A DNA stretch of 64,000 bases from Sphingobacteriales bacterium (GCA_003963365.1 RXJG01000001.1:1-64000); one strand, 5' to 3'. Shown: positions 43,130 to 52,951, numbered from the stretch's first letter. Numbers and translations are program-made. Notes: a model not told the origin generated them from the letters alone.

Positions 43130-44238
43130 TTAACAGGGAGAAGATTTTATTGATTCAATTATTTTCAAACGGTGATTGTTTATTTGCAACTACAGTTGCA
43201 CGGCAAATAAAGAATGATCATTCCGGTTGCGAATTGACATGGGTTGTTTCTTCCAAATGCAAAACCATGCTGCTGAATAATCCTGATATTGATGTGATTG
43301 AGGAGGTAGTTATACCTGATGCTCCACAAAACGAAGAAGTGTTTAACAGGGTTGTGAAAGAGTCACTGGAGAAAAAGACAGCCGGAATATATACGGAGGT
43401 CATCATACCACAATTGCTGGGGTCTAATATGCAGTATTATGATGGTACAGTTTGTTCATCTATTTACCGGAGTTCAGGCTTGCGGATTACAGTAGATACC
43501 GCACCACTTTTATATCTTACTGAAGAAGAGAAAGAAAATGTAAAGCAATTTGCGCAAACTCATAATCTTTCTGGTTATCGAAGTATAGTATTATTTGAAT
43601 GTGCTCCACAAACAAAGCAGCTTAACCTTACTGATGAAATTATTCTTGATTATTCACAACGAATTTTAAAAGAAGAAAATACCTGTGTGATTTTATCTGG
43701 TCCAAGGCCATATAATTTTAATCATCCAAACATTATTGACGGGAATACTTTGACTATAAGAGAAACAGTAGCATTGACTCACTATTGTACTTTATTGCTC
43801 GGATGCTCGAGTGGTATTAGCTGGGCCACTACCAGCGTTGCTGCCAAATCATTACCGATGGTGCAAATATTAGCTCCCGATGCTTATTACTTCAATCCTT
43901 TATCACTGACTTTTAAAAAATTAAATAAACCAACTGATTGGTTAATTGAATTGATTCATTTTGATAATGAAAAACTGGGAGCCGCATTTACTGATATTTT
44001 TCGTCTTGGATTTGATGAAGCCAGGAATAAACATCATCAGGAGGTAAAGCCACAGTTTAAATTGTACCGTGGTATTATACATCATTTTTTAAAAAAAGGA
44101 AGATTTGCTGAAATTGGTACTTTCGTGAGGGTTAATTTCAAAGAGAATGGTTTTAATATTTCTATGATGAGATATATGCTGATGGGGCTGATATTATTTC
44201 CACTTCAATTGATACTTGACCAAACAAAAAAGAATTGA
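43126..44238 (+). CDS. GT9-family (heptosyltransferase-like) glycosyltransferase
   Basis: A 370-residue GT-B protein. The N-terminal domain starts KILLIQLFSNGDCLFATTVARQIK, the GT9 pattern of 'llir...iGD.v..tp....lk'. The C-terminal domain has TCVILSGPRPYNF, then LTHYCTLLLGCSSGISWATTSV (about 222-243), matching the 'd.S.glh.a.a' donor-site region. Heptosyltransferase-type enzymes add ADP-heptose, but homologues in non-LPS-heptose bacteria use other sugars. It overlaps both neighbours by 4 bp (ATGA upstream, TTGA downstream), so it is translationally coupled. Confidence 0.85.
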   Translation: MINREKILLIQLFSNGDCLFATTVARQIKNDHSGCELTWVVSSKCKTMLLNNPDIDVIEEVVIPDAPQNEEVFNRVVKESLEKKTAGIYTEVIIPQLLGSNMQYYDGTVCSSIYRSSGLRITVDTAPLLYLTEEEKENVKQFAQTHNLSGYRSIVLFECAPQTKQLNLTDEIILDYSQRILKEENTCVILSGPRPYNFNHPNIIDGNTLTIRETVALTHYCTLLLGCSSGISWATTSVAAKSLPMVQILAPDAYYFNPLSLTFKKLNKPTDWLIELIHFDNEKLGAAFTDIFRLGFDEARNKHHQEVKPQFKLYRGIIHHFLKKGRFAEIGTFVRVNFKENGFNISMMRYMLMGLILFPLQLILDQTKKN

Positions 44239-45509
44239 ACGCCATTTTTACCATAGTAGCAAAAAATTATACAGGACTGGCCCAGGTACTGGAATCTTCT
44301 GTTCGCAAACATTCAGAGGCAGATTTTTTTATTGTTGTGGGAGATGAATGGGATGGGGTTGAAGAATTGAAGCAAACACTGCCATCTAATGTGATTACTG
44401 CAAAGGAGATTTTAAATATTCCTGCAACGGAATGGGATAAGATGGCTTTCAAATATAACCTCGTTGAGTTTTGTACATCCATTAAAGCGGCCAGCTTTCA
44501 ATATCTTTTTACAAAGGGATATAATAAGATACTTTATTTTGATCCGGATATTTACGTGTTTAATTCATTGCAGATTGTATTTGATCAATTAAATGAAACA
44601 TCTATTGTCGTAACTCCACATATCCTGAATGTACAAACTCCCTTTAAAGGAAATTATGAGGACTACTTGTTCTTACTAAATGGTACATTCAACCTCGGCT
44701 TTATTGGTTTAAAGAAATCGGAAACAACAGATAAGTTCTTAGCATGGTGGCATCATCGGTTAGTACATCATTGTTTTTTTGATAATGACCAGGGAACTGC
44801 TACTGATCAGAAATGGATCAACTTGTTACCGGCTGTCTTTGGTTCACAACAATATCATATTTCCGGTCATCGTGGAATGAATGCTGCACCATGGAATTTT
44901 CATGAACGTAAAGTGTTGGTGGAGAATGGTGTTTATTTTATTCAGGACAGAGAAGATGAAACTGCAGGTAAAGAACCACTGGTGTTTGTCCATTTCTCCG
45001 GCTATGATTATTCACAAATTGGAAGCGGACAAGTAGTACATAAGAATAATCAAATGACAGATTATGACGATCTTCAACCCGTATTTGAAAAATATGGCGA
45101 AGCATTGGCTAATAGTAATTTTAAAACCTATTCGGGTTTAAGGTACTCATACAATATGTATGAGAATGGAGTGGTTATTTTGAGCTTGCACAGACGAATG
45201 TACCGCCGTTTACTGGAACTGAATATGGAACAGGAACATCCTTTTTCAACAGGTGAAGGAACTTATTTTGCAGCGTTAAAGAAAAAAGGATTACTGGATT
45301 ATTCACCGGTGTCTGCTGATAAGCTGACCAATAAAACGGTTAAGAATTTCGGCAAAAAATTCGCTGCCGTACATTTGTTCTTTACCATTATTAAAAAACT
45401 GGTTGGTATAAGACGATATAGTATTATGATCCGTTTTTTCCGCAGATATTTAACCGAAGAAAACCAGGCTTTCCTGGTAAATAAGGAAGCAGGGAAAATA
45501 TTAAGATAA
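44235..45509 (+). CDS. Nucleotide-diphospho-sugar (GT8-like) glycosyltransferase
   Basis: A 424-residue GT-A-fold protein starting at a TTG in a TTGA overlap with the upstream stop. It opens NAIFTIVAKNYTGLAQVLESSVRKH, as in GT8-type proteins. KILYFDPDIYVFNSL (about 95-109) provides the DxD-like Asp pair for metal/nucleotide binding, and NLGFIGLKKSETTDKFLAWW follows. The C-terminal about 150 residues form an extra helical domain. Donor and acceptor are unknown. Placement between GT9 and the acyltransferase argues for a glycan-assembly role. Confidence 0.8.
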   Translation: MNAIFTIVAKNYTGLAQVLESSVRKHSEADFFIVVGDEWDGVEELKQTLPSNVITAKEILNIPATEWDKMAFKYNLVEFCTSIKAASFQYLFTKGYNKILYFDPDIYVFNSLQIVFDQLNETSIVVTPHILNVQTPFKGNYEDYLFLLNGTFNLGFIGLKKSETTDKFLAWWHHRLVHHCFFDNDQGTATDQKWINLLPAVFGSQQYHISGHRGMNAAPWNFHERKVLVENGVYFIQDREDETAGKEPLVFVHFSGYDYSQIGSGQVVHKNNQMTDYDDLQPVFEKYGEALANSNFKTYSGLRYSYNMYENGVVILSLHRRMYRRLLELNMEQEHPFSTGEGTYFAALKKKGLLDYSPVSADKLTNKTVKNFGKKFAAVHLFFTIIKKLVGIRRYSIMIRFFRRYLTEENQAFLVNKEAGKILR

Positions 45510-45511
45510 AC

Positions 45512-46099
45512 ATGCTGCATAAACTCATATATTATCTTTTCAGGTATCCATTCTTCAAACTTCAGTTAGGAAGTATAGGGGCAGGAAGTAAATTGCTTCG
45601 ACCAACCATAACGGGTGGTAAAAGAATATTTATCGGGGAGAATGTTTATGTAAGAAAAAATACATGGCTCGCAGCTGATCCTGTTACCGGTGATGCTAAC
45701 TGCAAACTGGTGATTGGAGATGGAACTTATATCGGTAATAACTGTCACATCTATGCTTCTTCATTAATTGAAATAGGAAAGAAAGTATTAATCGCTGATA
45801 AAGTTTACCTGAGTGATAATATACATTCCTATGAAAATATTAATGTTCCCGTCATTGATCAGCCGGTTAAGCAAACTAATCCTGTTATTTTAAAAGATGG
45901 TTGCTGGCTGGGTGAAAATGTATGTGTGATAGGTGCTGTTATAGGAACGAATAGTGTGGTGGGTGCTAATTCTGTTGTGACGAAAGATGTTCCTGATTAT
46001 TGTGTGGCGGTAGGGTCACCTGCTAAAATTGTTAAACGTTTTAATCCTTCATCCGGCACCTGGGAAAAAACCAATGCTGAGGGTGAATTTATTGCATAG
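45512..46099 (+). CDS. Left-handed beta-helix (hexapeptide) acyltransferase
   Basis: A 195-residue hexapeptide-repeat transferase. The [LIV]-G-x-x-x-x repeats are plain: LVIGDGTYIGNNCHIYASSLIEIG, VLIADKVYLSDNIHSYE (the catalytic His is probably in NIHSY, about 107), and VIGAVIGTNSVVGANSVVTKDVP, ending in AVGSPAKIVKRFN. Such enzymes O- or N-acetylate sugars. Usual length for the family is about 180-210. It lies between the GT8-like gene (2 bp) and the epimerase (3 bp). Confidence 0.9.
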   Translation: MLHKLIYYLFRYPFFKLQLGSIGAGSKLLRPTITGGKRIFIGENVYVRKNTWLAADPVTGDANCKLVIGDGTYIGNNCHIYASSLIEIGKKVLIADKVYLSDNIHSYENINVPVIDQPVKQTNPVILKDGCWLGENVCVIGAVIGTNSVVGANSVVTKDVPDYCVAVGSPAKIVKRFNPSSGTWEKTNAEGEFIA

Positions 46100-46102
46100 C
46101 AA

Positions 46103-47233
46103 ATGAAAATATTAATTACAGGTGGAGCCGGTTTTATTGGATCCTCTCTTGCGTTGGCTTTAATAGCAAGAGGGCATGTTATTACGGTGCTGGATAATTT
46201 ATCAGAGCAAATACATGGTAAGGATGCTGAAAATAATTCTGAACTTTTTTTAAGAATTAAAGACAAAGTAATCTTTGTAAAAGGGGATGTGTGCAATGAA
46301 GCTGATTGGAAAAAAGTTTTGCCAGGTCAGCAAGTAATTGTGCATTTAGCAGCAGAAACTGGTACTGGTCAGTCAATGTACCAGATCAAACGATATACAG
46401 ATGTAAACATTAGTGCAACAGCTTTGATGCTTGATCTGCTTGCCAATAATAAATATGATGTGAAGCGAATAGTTGTAGCATCATCCCGTGCTATTTATGG
46501 AGAAGGAAGATACCTCTCTAAAAAATATGGTTATGTATATCCTGAATCAAGAAGCAGGGAAAGATTAGTGGCCGGGAAATTTGAAGTTAACTGGTTAGAG
46601 GATGAAGCATTACAATTGGTAGCAACAGATGAACAAAGTAAAATACATCCCACTTCTGTTTACGGAATTACCAAACAGGTACAGGAGCAAATGGTGATGA
46701 TGGTTTCTCCAACTATTGGTATTGAACCGGTAGCATTCCGTTACCAAAATGTATATGGTCCGGGGCAATCCCTAAAAAATCCATATACGGGAATACTTTC
46801 AATTTTTTCTAATCTTATAAAGAACAATCAGCCTATCAATATTTTTGAAGACGGAAAAGAGAGTCGTGATTTTGTTTTTATTGATGATGTAGTGCAAGCA
46901 ACAGTTGCCGGCGTGGAGAAGACGGAAGCAAAAGGGAATGTTTTCAATGTAGGTACGGGAGTACCAACTACCGTAATGGAAGTAGCACAAACTTTGATTG
47001 ATAGTTATGGCATAAATGTGCCGTTAAATATTTCCGGTGATTTTCGTTTGGGTGATATCCGTCACAATTATGCGGATATGAAACTTGCAGAAGAGAAGCT
47101 CGGCTTTAAGCCAAAAGTTTCGTTTAAAGAAGGTATTCAGCAATTCACCAATTGGGTGAATCAGCAGGAAGTGGCTTTGATTGATTATAAAGGTTCCCTG
47201 CGGGAAATGAAATCAAAAGGATTAATGAAATAA
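46103..47233 (+). CDS. NAD-dependent sugar-nucleotide epimerase, dTDP-L-rhamnose 4-epimerase-like
   Basis: A 376-residue extended SDR. ILITGGAGFIGSSLALALIARGH (about 3-25) binds NAD; GQSMYQIKRYTDVN (about 91-104) and YGEGRYLSKKYGYVYPE follow; catalytic Tyr-x-x-x-Lys is in HPTSVYGITKQVQEQ (about 189-203), with Ser in VVASSRAIYGEG. The 'GQSMY.I.rY..vN' and the long insert are characteristic of dTDP-L-rhamnose 4-epimerase, which makes dTDP-6-deoxy-L-talose. No rmlABCD genes are in view. The substrate is inferred from this similarity and could be another 6-deoxysugar. Confidence 0.85.
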   Translation: MKILITGGAGFIGSSLALALIARGHVITVLDNLSEQIHGKDAENNSELFLRIKDKVIFVKGDVCNEADWKKVLPGQQVIVHLAAETGTGQSMYQIKRYTDVNISATALMLDLLANNKYDVKRIVVASSRAIYGEGRYLSKKYGYVYPESRSRERLVAGKFEVNWLEDEALQLVATDEQSKIHPTSVYGITKQVQEQMVMMVSPTIGIEPVAFRYQNVYGPGQSLKNPYTGILSIFSNLIKNNQPINIFEDGKESRDFVFIDDVVQATVAGVEKTEAKGNVFNVGTGVPTTVMEVAQTLIDSYGINVPLNISGDFRLGDIRHNYADMKLAEEKLGFKPKVSFKEGIQQFTNWVNQQEVALIDYKGSLREMKSKGLMK

Positions 47234-47236
47234 TGT

Positions 47237-48127
47237 ATGCCTGCCTTAGGTTTAATAACTGTTTTATATAAGAGCGATGATGTGCTGGAAGATTTCTTCT
47301 CGGGAATTTCAATGCAGGATTATAAGGATTATAAATTATACCTCGTTGATAATTCTGCCAATGAAAATACAACTGCTTTAGTCCGGCGTTTGCAGCAACA
47401 ATATCCTTTGGCTGCTATGGAGCATATTGATGCCGGGGGAAATATTGGTGTGGCCGCAGGAAATAATATCGGTATACAAAAAGCATTGAATGATAACTGC
47501 CGGTACTTTCTTTTTTTGAATAACGATATTTTTATTCCCCAGAATTTTTTGCTGAATAAAATGGTGAGCTTATGTGAAGAACATAAAATGGTTTCACCAA
47601 AAATTTTCTATCACGATAGTGATCTGCTTTGGATGGCTGGCGGCTTTATAGATTATAAAATGGCATTGGGTGTTCACTATGGAATGAAGCAGAAAGATGC
47701 GCCGGAGTTTAATGTGGCTAAATATGTGACTTATGTACCAACTTGTTTTTTAATTGTTCATGCAGATGTGATAAAAGCGGTTGGTATGATGGACGAACGC
47801 TATTTCGCCTATTATGATGATACCGATTTTGTTTTAAGAGCTGTTCGCAAAGGATTTAAAGTCTGGTATGAACCTTCACTTTACATTCATCATAAAGTTT
47901 CATCCAGCAGCGGGGGAGATGATTCAATGTTTTATATCTACTACGGCAACAGGAATAAGATTTACTTTATCCGAAAACATTTTAAAGGATTGCATAAGCT
48001 TTATCTTTTTGCTTATGTTATAATTGTACGGTTCTTTAATTATTATTTGCGGTACAATAGTGCCGGGAAAAAGCAATTGGTAAAAGGGATACGGGACGGG
48101 TTTAAAATGAAAATTACTGCTCAATAA
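47237..48127 (+). CDS. GT2-family glycosyltransferase
   Basis: A 296-residue GT2, GT-A fold. It opens LGLITVLYKSDDVLEDFFSG, with GGNIGVAAGNNIGI (about 65-78) as the nucleotide-binding turn and LFLNNDIFIPQNFL (about 94-107) holding the acidic motif. MMDERYFAYYDDTDFVLRA (about 184-202) provides the catalytic acidic ED/DD motif, as in rhamnosyltransferase-like WbbL relatives. The C-terminal helix is weakly hydrophobic. Last gene of the rightward operon, overlapping the convergent GT4 by 14 bp at the 3' end. Confidence 0.88.
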   Translation: MPALGLITVLYKSDDVLEDFFSGISMQDYKDYKLYLVDNSANENTTALVRRLQQQYPLAAMEHIDAGGNIGVAAGNNIGIQKALNDNCRYFLFLNNDIFIPQNFLLNKMVSLCEEHKMVSPKIFYHDSDLLWMAGGFIDYKMALGVHYGMKQKDAPEFNVAKYVTYVPTCFLIVHADVIKAVGMMDERYFAYYDDTDFVLRAVRKGFKVWYEPSLYIHHKVSSSSGGDDSMFYIYYGNRNKIYFIRKHFKGLHKLYLFAYVIIVRFFNYYLRYNSAGKKQLVKGIRDGFKMKITAQ

Positions 48128-49229
48128 ATTTTAAAACTTTTTCAATAATTCCTTTCCAGCTAAATTGTTTGTAGAACGCATCTGGTATGTTAGTGGTTTT
48201 ATTCAAAGCTGCTTTTATTACTGCTTCTGTAAATGCTTTCCAATCCTTATCCTTTACCACGAGTAATTTATCTCCGCAAACTGCACGGCTCACCCCAGCG
48301 GCGCCGGTTTCTGTGGATACTACCGTTGTGTTCAATCCCAGCGCTTCAATCATTTTCGTTTTTACTCCGCCTCCGCTCATAACAGGATTCAATAAAATAT
48401 CTGCTGCCTTTGTATAACGGTCAATATCATCCACAAATCCAAGATAACGTACCTGTTTATCATTCCATGGTTTTAATTGTTGATACTGTTCCGGAAGATT
48501 TTTACCTGCAATCAGTATTTCATACTTCAATTCACTTTGTAATAAAAGTGGATTGATTTCATTTAATATCAGGTCCACTGCTTCTTTATTAGGATAGTAA
48601 CTTAATAAACCATTAAAGAACAAAATAGTTGTATCCTTATCAATCTGCTGTTCAATACAAACACTTTCTTTGGTAACAGCTTTATCAACAGGTGCTGATT
48701 CCTGTTTTATGCCATACGGAATATTTACACTGCTGTTTGAAGAGATGTGCAAATGTTTAATCATCCCAAGCCTGTCTTCCTCAGTTATGCAAAAAACATA
48801 ATCAGCCTGCCGCAATGTCCATCCTTCATACATTTTCAATATTCGCCACCACCATTTACCAATAGAACGGAATCGCTGGTACTCGATGTTATGGGTATGA
48901 ACGATCAGCTTAACATTACAGGCTTTCTTCAGCATCCACCCCAACCATCCCATATACGGGTGTTCGATGATCAGGTATTCAATTTTGTTTTGCGTTATAA
49001 ATTTTTTAAAACGAAAGAATGAAAATATATCAGCATATCTTAACTGGCTGCTTTTTAAGAATGGTTGTAAAGAATAAGTTGTTGCCAGCGATGCATCATT
49101 CTCAGGAGGACCAAAAGCATATAGCTCCGCTTCTTTACCCAGGTATTCATAAAAACCGGCAAACGATTTTTGTCCGCCTGATTGACCCGGCAAATACGCA
49201 TATGGGATGATGGCTGCTATTTTCTTCAT
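48114..49229 (-). CDS. GT4-family glycosyltransferase
   Basis: A 371-residue GT-B glycosyltransferase. The N-terminal nucleotide-fold domain has LPGQSGGQKSFAGFYEYLG (about 13-31), LIIEHPYMGWLGWMLKK, and LIVHTHNIEYQRFRSIGKWWWR. The C-terminal domain carries ILLNPVMSGGGVKTKMIEALGL (about 283-304), the E-x7-E-like GT4 donor-binding region. A clear paralogue of the 51773-52876 gene, which also has the KWWWR motif. The two flank YfhO. The ATG overlaps the YfhO stop (TGATG), so it is translationally coupled. Confidence 0.88.
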   Translation of the reverse strand: MKKIAAIIPYAYLPGQSGGQKSFAGFYEYLGKEAELYAFGPPENDASLATTYSLQPFLKSSQLRYADIFSFFRFKKFITQNKIEYLIIEHPYMGWLGWMLKKACNVKLIVHTHNIEYQRFRSIGKWWWRILKMYEGWTLRQADYVFCITEEDRLGMIKHLHISSNSSVNIPYGIKQESAPVDKAVTKESVCIEQQIDKDTTILFFNGLLSYYPNKEAVDLILNEINPLLLQSELKYEILIAGKNLPEQYQQLKPWNDKQVRYLGFVDDIDRYTKAADILLNPVMSGGGVKTKMIEALGLNTTVVSTETGAAGVSRAVCGDKLLVVKDKDWKAFTEAVIKAALNKTTNIPDAFYKQFSWKGIIEKVLKFIEQ

Positions 49230-51694
49230 CAGGCTTTTGCCTTACTTTTCTTCCAGTTTGCAAAAAGGGTTGCTGCAAGAAGTAATACTAAAATGATAGA
49301 TACTGCAAAGGAAATAGTTCTTCCATTGTAATACACATCCGGTTCAAACTTAAATTCAATTTTATGATTGCCTGCCGGTACTGTAATACCTCTCATAAAA
49401 TAATCGGCTTTTACGTACTCCGTTTTCTTACCATCGATATAAGCATTCCAGCCAAACGGATAATATACTTCACTCATTACCGCAAACTGCGGAGAAGAAG
49501 CAGATGAGCTGTATTCAATAGCATCGTTATCATATTTCATCAGCTTAATAGAAGCCGCTGAATCATATACCGGTTGCTGGATTGTTTTCTCCAGGTTTTT
49601 ATTGAGAATTGCCGTGTCTTTTAAATGGGTTTTTCCAATCGCAGTTAATTCGGTTGCCGGACTATCTGCAAAAGAAATATGTTTTACCAGCCAGCAGGGT
49701 CCAAACGCACCGGGGTTAGGCTGGACTATTTGTTTTCCTGATTGATCTGTAAACAGAATATATTTTGTATCTAAGGCATTTAACACTTCCTGGTTTGGAT
49801 TTTCACTGAGATACGTTTCAATCACATCCTGGTAAATGCGGAGTTTGGCAGGATGATAACCACCCACTGAACGATGAAAGTAGGAAGTTCTTGCTTCTGA
49901 AAAACGATCTCCACCTGCATTAAAAACACGGAAGTGAACATCTTTATCATTGTTAATTTGCTTATCGGCATCATTTGCTGTAAAATTTTCGGCCGCTATC
50001 TCATCAGCAGCTTTATAAGAATTTTCGGTGAGATAAGCGCCGTCAACAACAAACAAATCAATCAATGTTATTAATCCGATAGCAATGGTTACTACTGTTC
50101 CTGAAATAATTTTCCTGGAATAAATAAATAACAGGGCCACCAGGAGTGCGGTAAAACCGGTTAATCGCATCAATTGAGAAAAAAACATTGCTTTCCTGTC
50201 AGCAATCATTCCGTTAATAATGGCTTTGCCCAACTCGTTACTTCCGCTTTTGTCAGTGTATGCCGCCAATATTTGTTTGTCAATATCGCTGGTATACGAT
50301 TGTAATAAATAAAAAATAAAACAAAAAGCCAGCGTACCTCCGGTTATAAAAAGTATTTTCTTAAAGTTCTTTTTCACCAGCTCAACTTTATCTTCTCCAA
50401 ATAACATTGACTGCATTGCTATCACGGCCAGTACCGGTACAGCAAACTGTGCAATGACCATTGCCATGGATGGTGCACGGAATTTATTGTATAAAGGAAG
50501 ATGATTTAATAAGAATAAGTTAACCCCTTCAAAATATTTTCCCCAGGAAAGAATGATGCCAAATATAGCGGCGGCCAGTAATCCCCATTTTAAAGGATTT
50601 TTTACAACAACAATGGAGAGTAATGCCAGTAAAACAATTAAAGCACCATAATAAACTGGTCCGGAAGTACTTGGTTGTATACCGCCCCAGTAGGCAGGTA
50701 AACCAGCAGCTACTTGTGCTGCCTGGCTTTCAGGAATTCCTTTATCGGTTAATTTTTCTATTACTTTTGAGTTTTCAGGTAATGGGTTGGCACTTCCTCC
50801 GCCAAATGCATTGGGCATTAATATAGTTAACGGTTCTGCCAAGCCATTGCTGTATGAAAATGCATAATCAGCATCAAGACCTGATGTTTTTGTATTAATA
50901 ATTTTATTGTCTTTTATTTCCACATCTTTCCCGCCCCGCATCGTTGCTTTTGAATATTCATAGGTTGGCATCATAATAACTGCCGAACCAGCCACACCTA
51001 TTCCACCAGCAATAGCTGCCAGTGAAAAAGCAATAAACAAATGTTTCCATTCTTTTTTACGAACCCAATCAATGGCAAATACAATAGATACGGCCGCAAC
51101 TATAATGAACAGATAATACGTAATCTGCGCATGATTAACGCCTACTTCCATTACCGCACTCCATGCTGCCAGGCACAGGCCGGAGAGATAATTTTTATAA
51201 TATATAAGCAGGATACCGGCCAGTAAAGCCGGCATATAAGCTATGGCATACATTTTTGTTTCATGTCCGGCACCAATGATGATGGGGTTATAACTGGAAA
51301 AAGCAAAAGCCAATGCCCCGGCAATACCCACATAAGGGTTGGCCCGTAATACAATACATAAAACGTAGAAACATATACAGGCAAGAAAAAAGAAATTAAT
51401 TGGTTTGGGTAAACCAAGTGTAAGCAGTTTATTAATATCCGGTAAAACAGATTTACTGTCCATTGCCACCTGGTAGTTAGGCATACCGCTGAATAGTGCA
51501 GTATTCCATAACGGGAAATGCCCATTCTTTTCTTTATACTCAAACGCATTTTGCGCCATTCCTTTCCAGCCCAGCACATCATGCTGACTTAAAACATTGC
51601 CCTGTAAAACAGGCCTGCTAAACAAACAAGCTGCCGCTAAAAAGATTATAACAGCAATAACATGCGGTACCAGTTTTTTAAAATCAAACTTCAT
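49229..51694 (-). CDS. YfhO-family multi-pass membrane protein
   Basis: An 821-residue protein with about 12-13 membrane helices followed by a periplasmic, sugar-binding-like C-terminal domain. N-terminal helix LVPHVIAVIIFLAAACLFSR (about 8-27), then GWKGMAQNAFEYKEKNGHFPLWNTALFSGMP, the YfhO opening with conserved Trp-Asn-Pro-like residues. YfhO of Bacillus and Listeria glycosylates teichoic acid with a lipid-linked sugar (GT-C fold). Here a GT-C activity on surface glycan is inferred. It lies between two GT4 paralogues, overlapping the one downstream by one base. Confidence 0.9.
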   Translation of the reverse strand: MKFDFKKLVPHVIAVIIFLAAACLFSRPVLQGNVLSQHDVLGWKGMAQNAFEYKEKNGHFPLWNTALFSGMPNYQVAMDSKSVLPDINKLLTLGLPKPINFFFLACICFYVLCIVLRANPYVGIAGALAFAFSSYNPIIIGAGHETKMYAIAYMPALLAGILLIYYKNYLSGLCLAAWSAVMEVGVNHAQITYYLFIIVAAVSIVFAIDWVRKKEWKHLFIAFSLAAIAGGIGVAGSAVIMMPTYEYSKATMRGGKDVEIKDNKIINTKTSGLDADYAFSYSNGLAEPLTILMPNAFGGGSANPLPENSKVIEKLTDKGIPESQAAQVAAGLPAYWGGIQPSTSGPVYYGALIVLLALLSIVVVKNPLKWGLLAAAIFGIILSWGKYFEGVNLFLLNHLPLYNKFRAPSMAMVIAQFAVPVLAVIAMQSMLFGEDKVELVKKNFKKILFITGGTLAFCFIFYLLQSYTSDIDKQILAAYTDKSGSNELGKAIINGMIADRKAMFFSQLMRLTGFTALLVALLFIYSRKIISGTVVTIAIGLITLIDLFVVDGAYLTENSYKAADEIAAENFTANDADKQINNDKDVHFRVFNAGGDRFSEARTSYFHRSVGGYHPAKLRIYQDVIETYLSENPNQEVLNALDTKYILFTDQSGKQIVQPNPGAFGPCWLVKHISFADSPATELTAIGKTHLKDTAILNKNLEKTIQQPVYDSAASIKLMKYDNDAIEYSSSASSPQFAVMSEVYYPFGWNAYIDGKKTEYVKADYFMRGITVPAGNHKIEFKFEPDVYYNGRTISFAVSIILVLLLAATLFANWKKSKAKA

Positions 51695-51772
51695 AAATGG
51701 AGTTTTATCTGTTTTGGTGAAGCAAAATAATGGTATTTTGACCGATTGCCGGCATTTTGACGGTGTGAATAT

Positions 51773-52876
51773 CTATAAAAGAATGGTAAGGGTTCTGTCA
51801 ATGATATTTCCCCAGTAAAAATCAGCATAAAATTGTGAGGGAGTAGGGTTGTGCTGCCCGGATAAGCTAATAATGTTTTCTGCGAAGTTATCCCAGTCGT
51901 TATTATTACTGATGAATACTTTACTGTTTATAAGATAATCTGGCAGCCCTTCAGCAGCAAAATGGGTAGTTACTACCGAAAGCCCATTTGCTATGGCTTC
52001 TAAATTTTTTGTTTGAATGCCGGAACCGGATATAACGGGGTTGATAAAAACAGATGCTGCCAGCATATATTCATCAATCCGGTCAACAAAGCCTGTAAAA
52101 AGAATTTCCTTTTGATGTTGATACTTATTTACCGTTTCTTCACTTTGTTTGCCACAAATCAGCACCCTGAATTTGAATTCGGGTCTTTTTTTAAGTGCCG
52201 GAATAATTTTACTGCAGATAATATCTAAAGCAATAACATTGGGTTCATAATCCGGGGTGGCTGCAAACAGAATAATTTTTTCACCGGGTAACAGATGATG
52301 TTTTGATTTTATTTTTTCTTTTACTGAAGAATGAAATGCAGGCGGTTCCTTTAAATCAATTCCATACGGAACAATGATTGATTGTTCCTCTGTAATGTTA
52401 AATAACTGCTTTGCCAGCAATAAATCTTTTTTCGTTTTAAACAGGATATAGTCTGCATGTTTATACGCCTTTTGTTCAGCATATTTCACCCACCGCCACC
52501 ACCATTTGTTTCGTTGCTTCATGCGCAGGAATTCAATATTGTGTGCATGAACGATCAGTTTAAATCCAAATTTCTTTTTGTATTCAGATAGCCAGGCATG
52601 ATAGGGATGTTCTAATATGACATGAGTATATTGTTGATTGGAAAGCTCACGTAAGATGCGTCTTCTCACCCTGGGGTTAAAAAATTGTGTTTTCGAAACC
52701 GGTAAAGCAGGAATTATTTTGTAAGTAAGTTCGCTGGTGGTAATATTATCGGCAGAACAAAGCGCTGTTAAACGAACCTTCATCCCAAGATGATGATTGA
52801 ACCGGGATATTCCTTTTTGTCCGCCATAGTGGGCCGGTAAAACTTTATACCAAATAATGCTTAAAAAGTTGGACAT
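51773..52876 (-). CDS. GT4-family glycosyltransferase
   Basis: About 367 residues from the ATG at 52876 (MSNFLSII). The track start at 52921 has fifteen extra residues unlike the family. The N-terminal half has YKVLPAHYGGQKGISRFNHHLG, VILEHPYHAWLSEYKKKFG, and HAHNIEFLRMKQRNKWWWRWVK, nearly parallel to the GT4 at 48114-49229. The C-terminal VFINPVISGSGIQTKNLEAIANGL (about 285-308) is the donor-binding region. A duplicated pair flanking YfhO, probably acting on the same lipid-linked glycan with different acceptors. Confidence 0.87.
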   Translation of the reverse strand: MSNFLSIIWYKVLPAHYGGQKGISRFNHHLGMKVRLTALCSADNITTSELTYKIIPALPVSKTQFFNPRVRRRILRELSNQQYTHVILEHPYHAWLSEYKKKFGFKLIVHAHNIEFLRMKQRNKWWWRWVKYAEQKAYKHADYILFKTKKDLLLAKQLFNITEEQSIIVPYGIDLKEPPAFHSSVKEKIKSKHHLLPGEKIILFAATPDYEPNVIALDIICSKIIPALKKRPEFKFRVLICGKQSEETVNKYQHQKEILFTGFVDRIDEYMLAASVFINPVISGSGIQTKNLEAIANGLSVVTTHFAAEGLPDYLINSKVFISNNNDWDNFAENIISLSGQHNPTPSQFYADFYWGNIIDRTLTILL

Positions 52877-52951
52877 ATCTTGAATTGACAAAATAATATT
52901 ATTTTCGGTATTACGAACCATACTGTTACCCAGGGCAATAAATTATCTAAC

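Noticed and set aside
38184-52876. Horizontally acquired island with mobility genes
   Set aside because: No integrase, transposase, tRNA boundary or direct repeats were seen at the edges, and base composition looks like the neighbours by eye.
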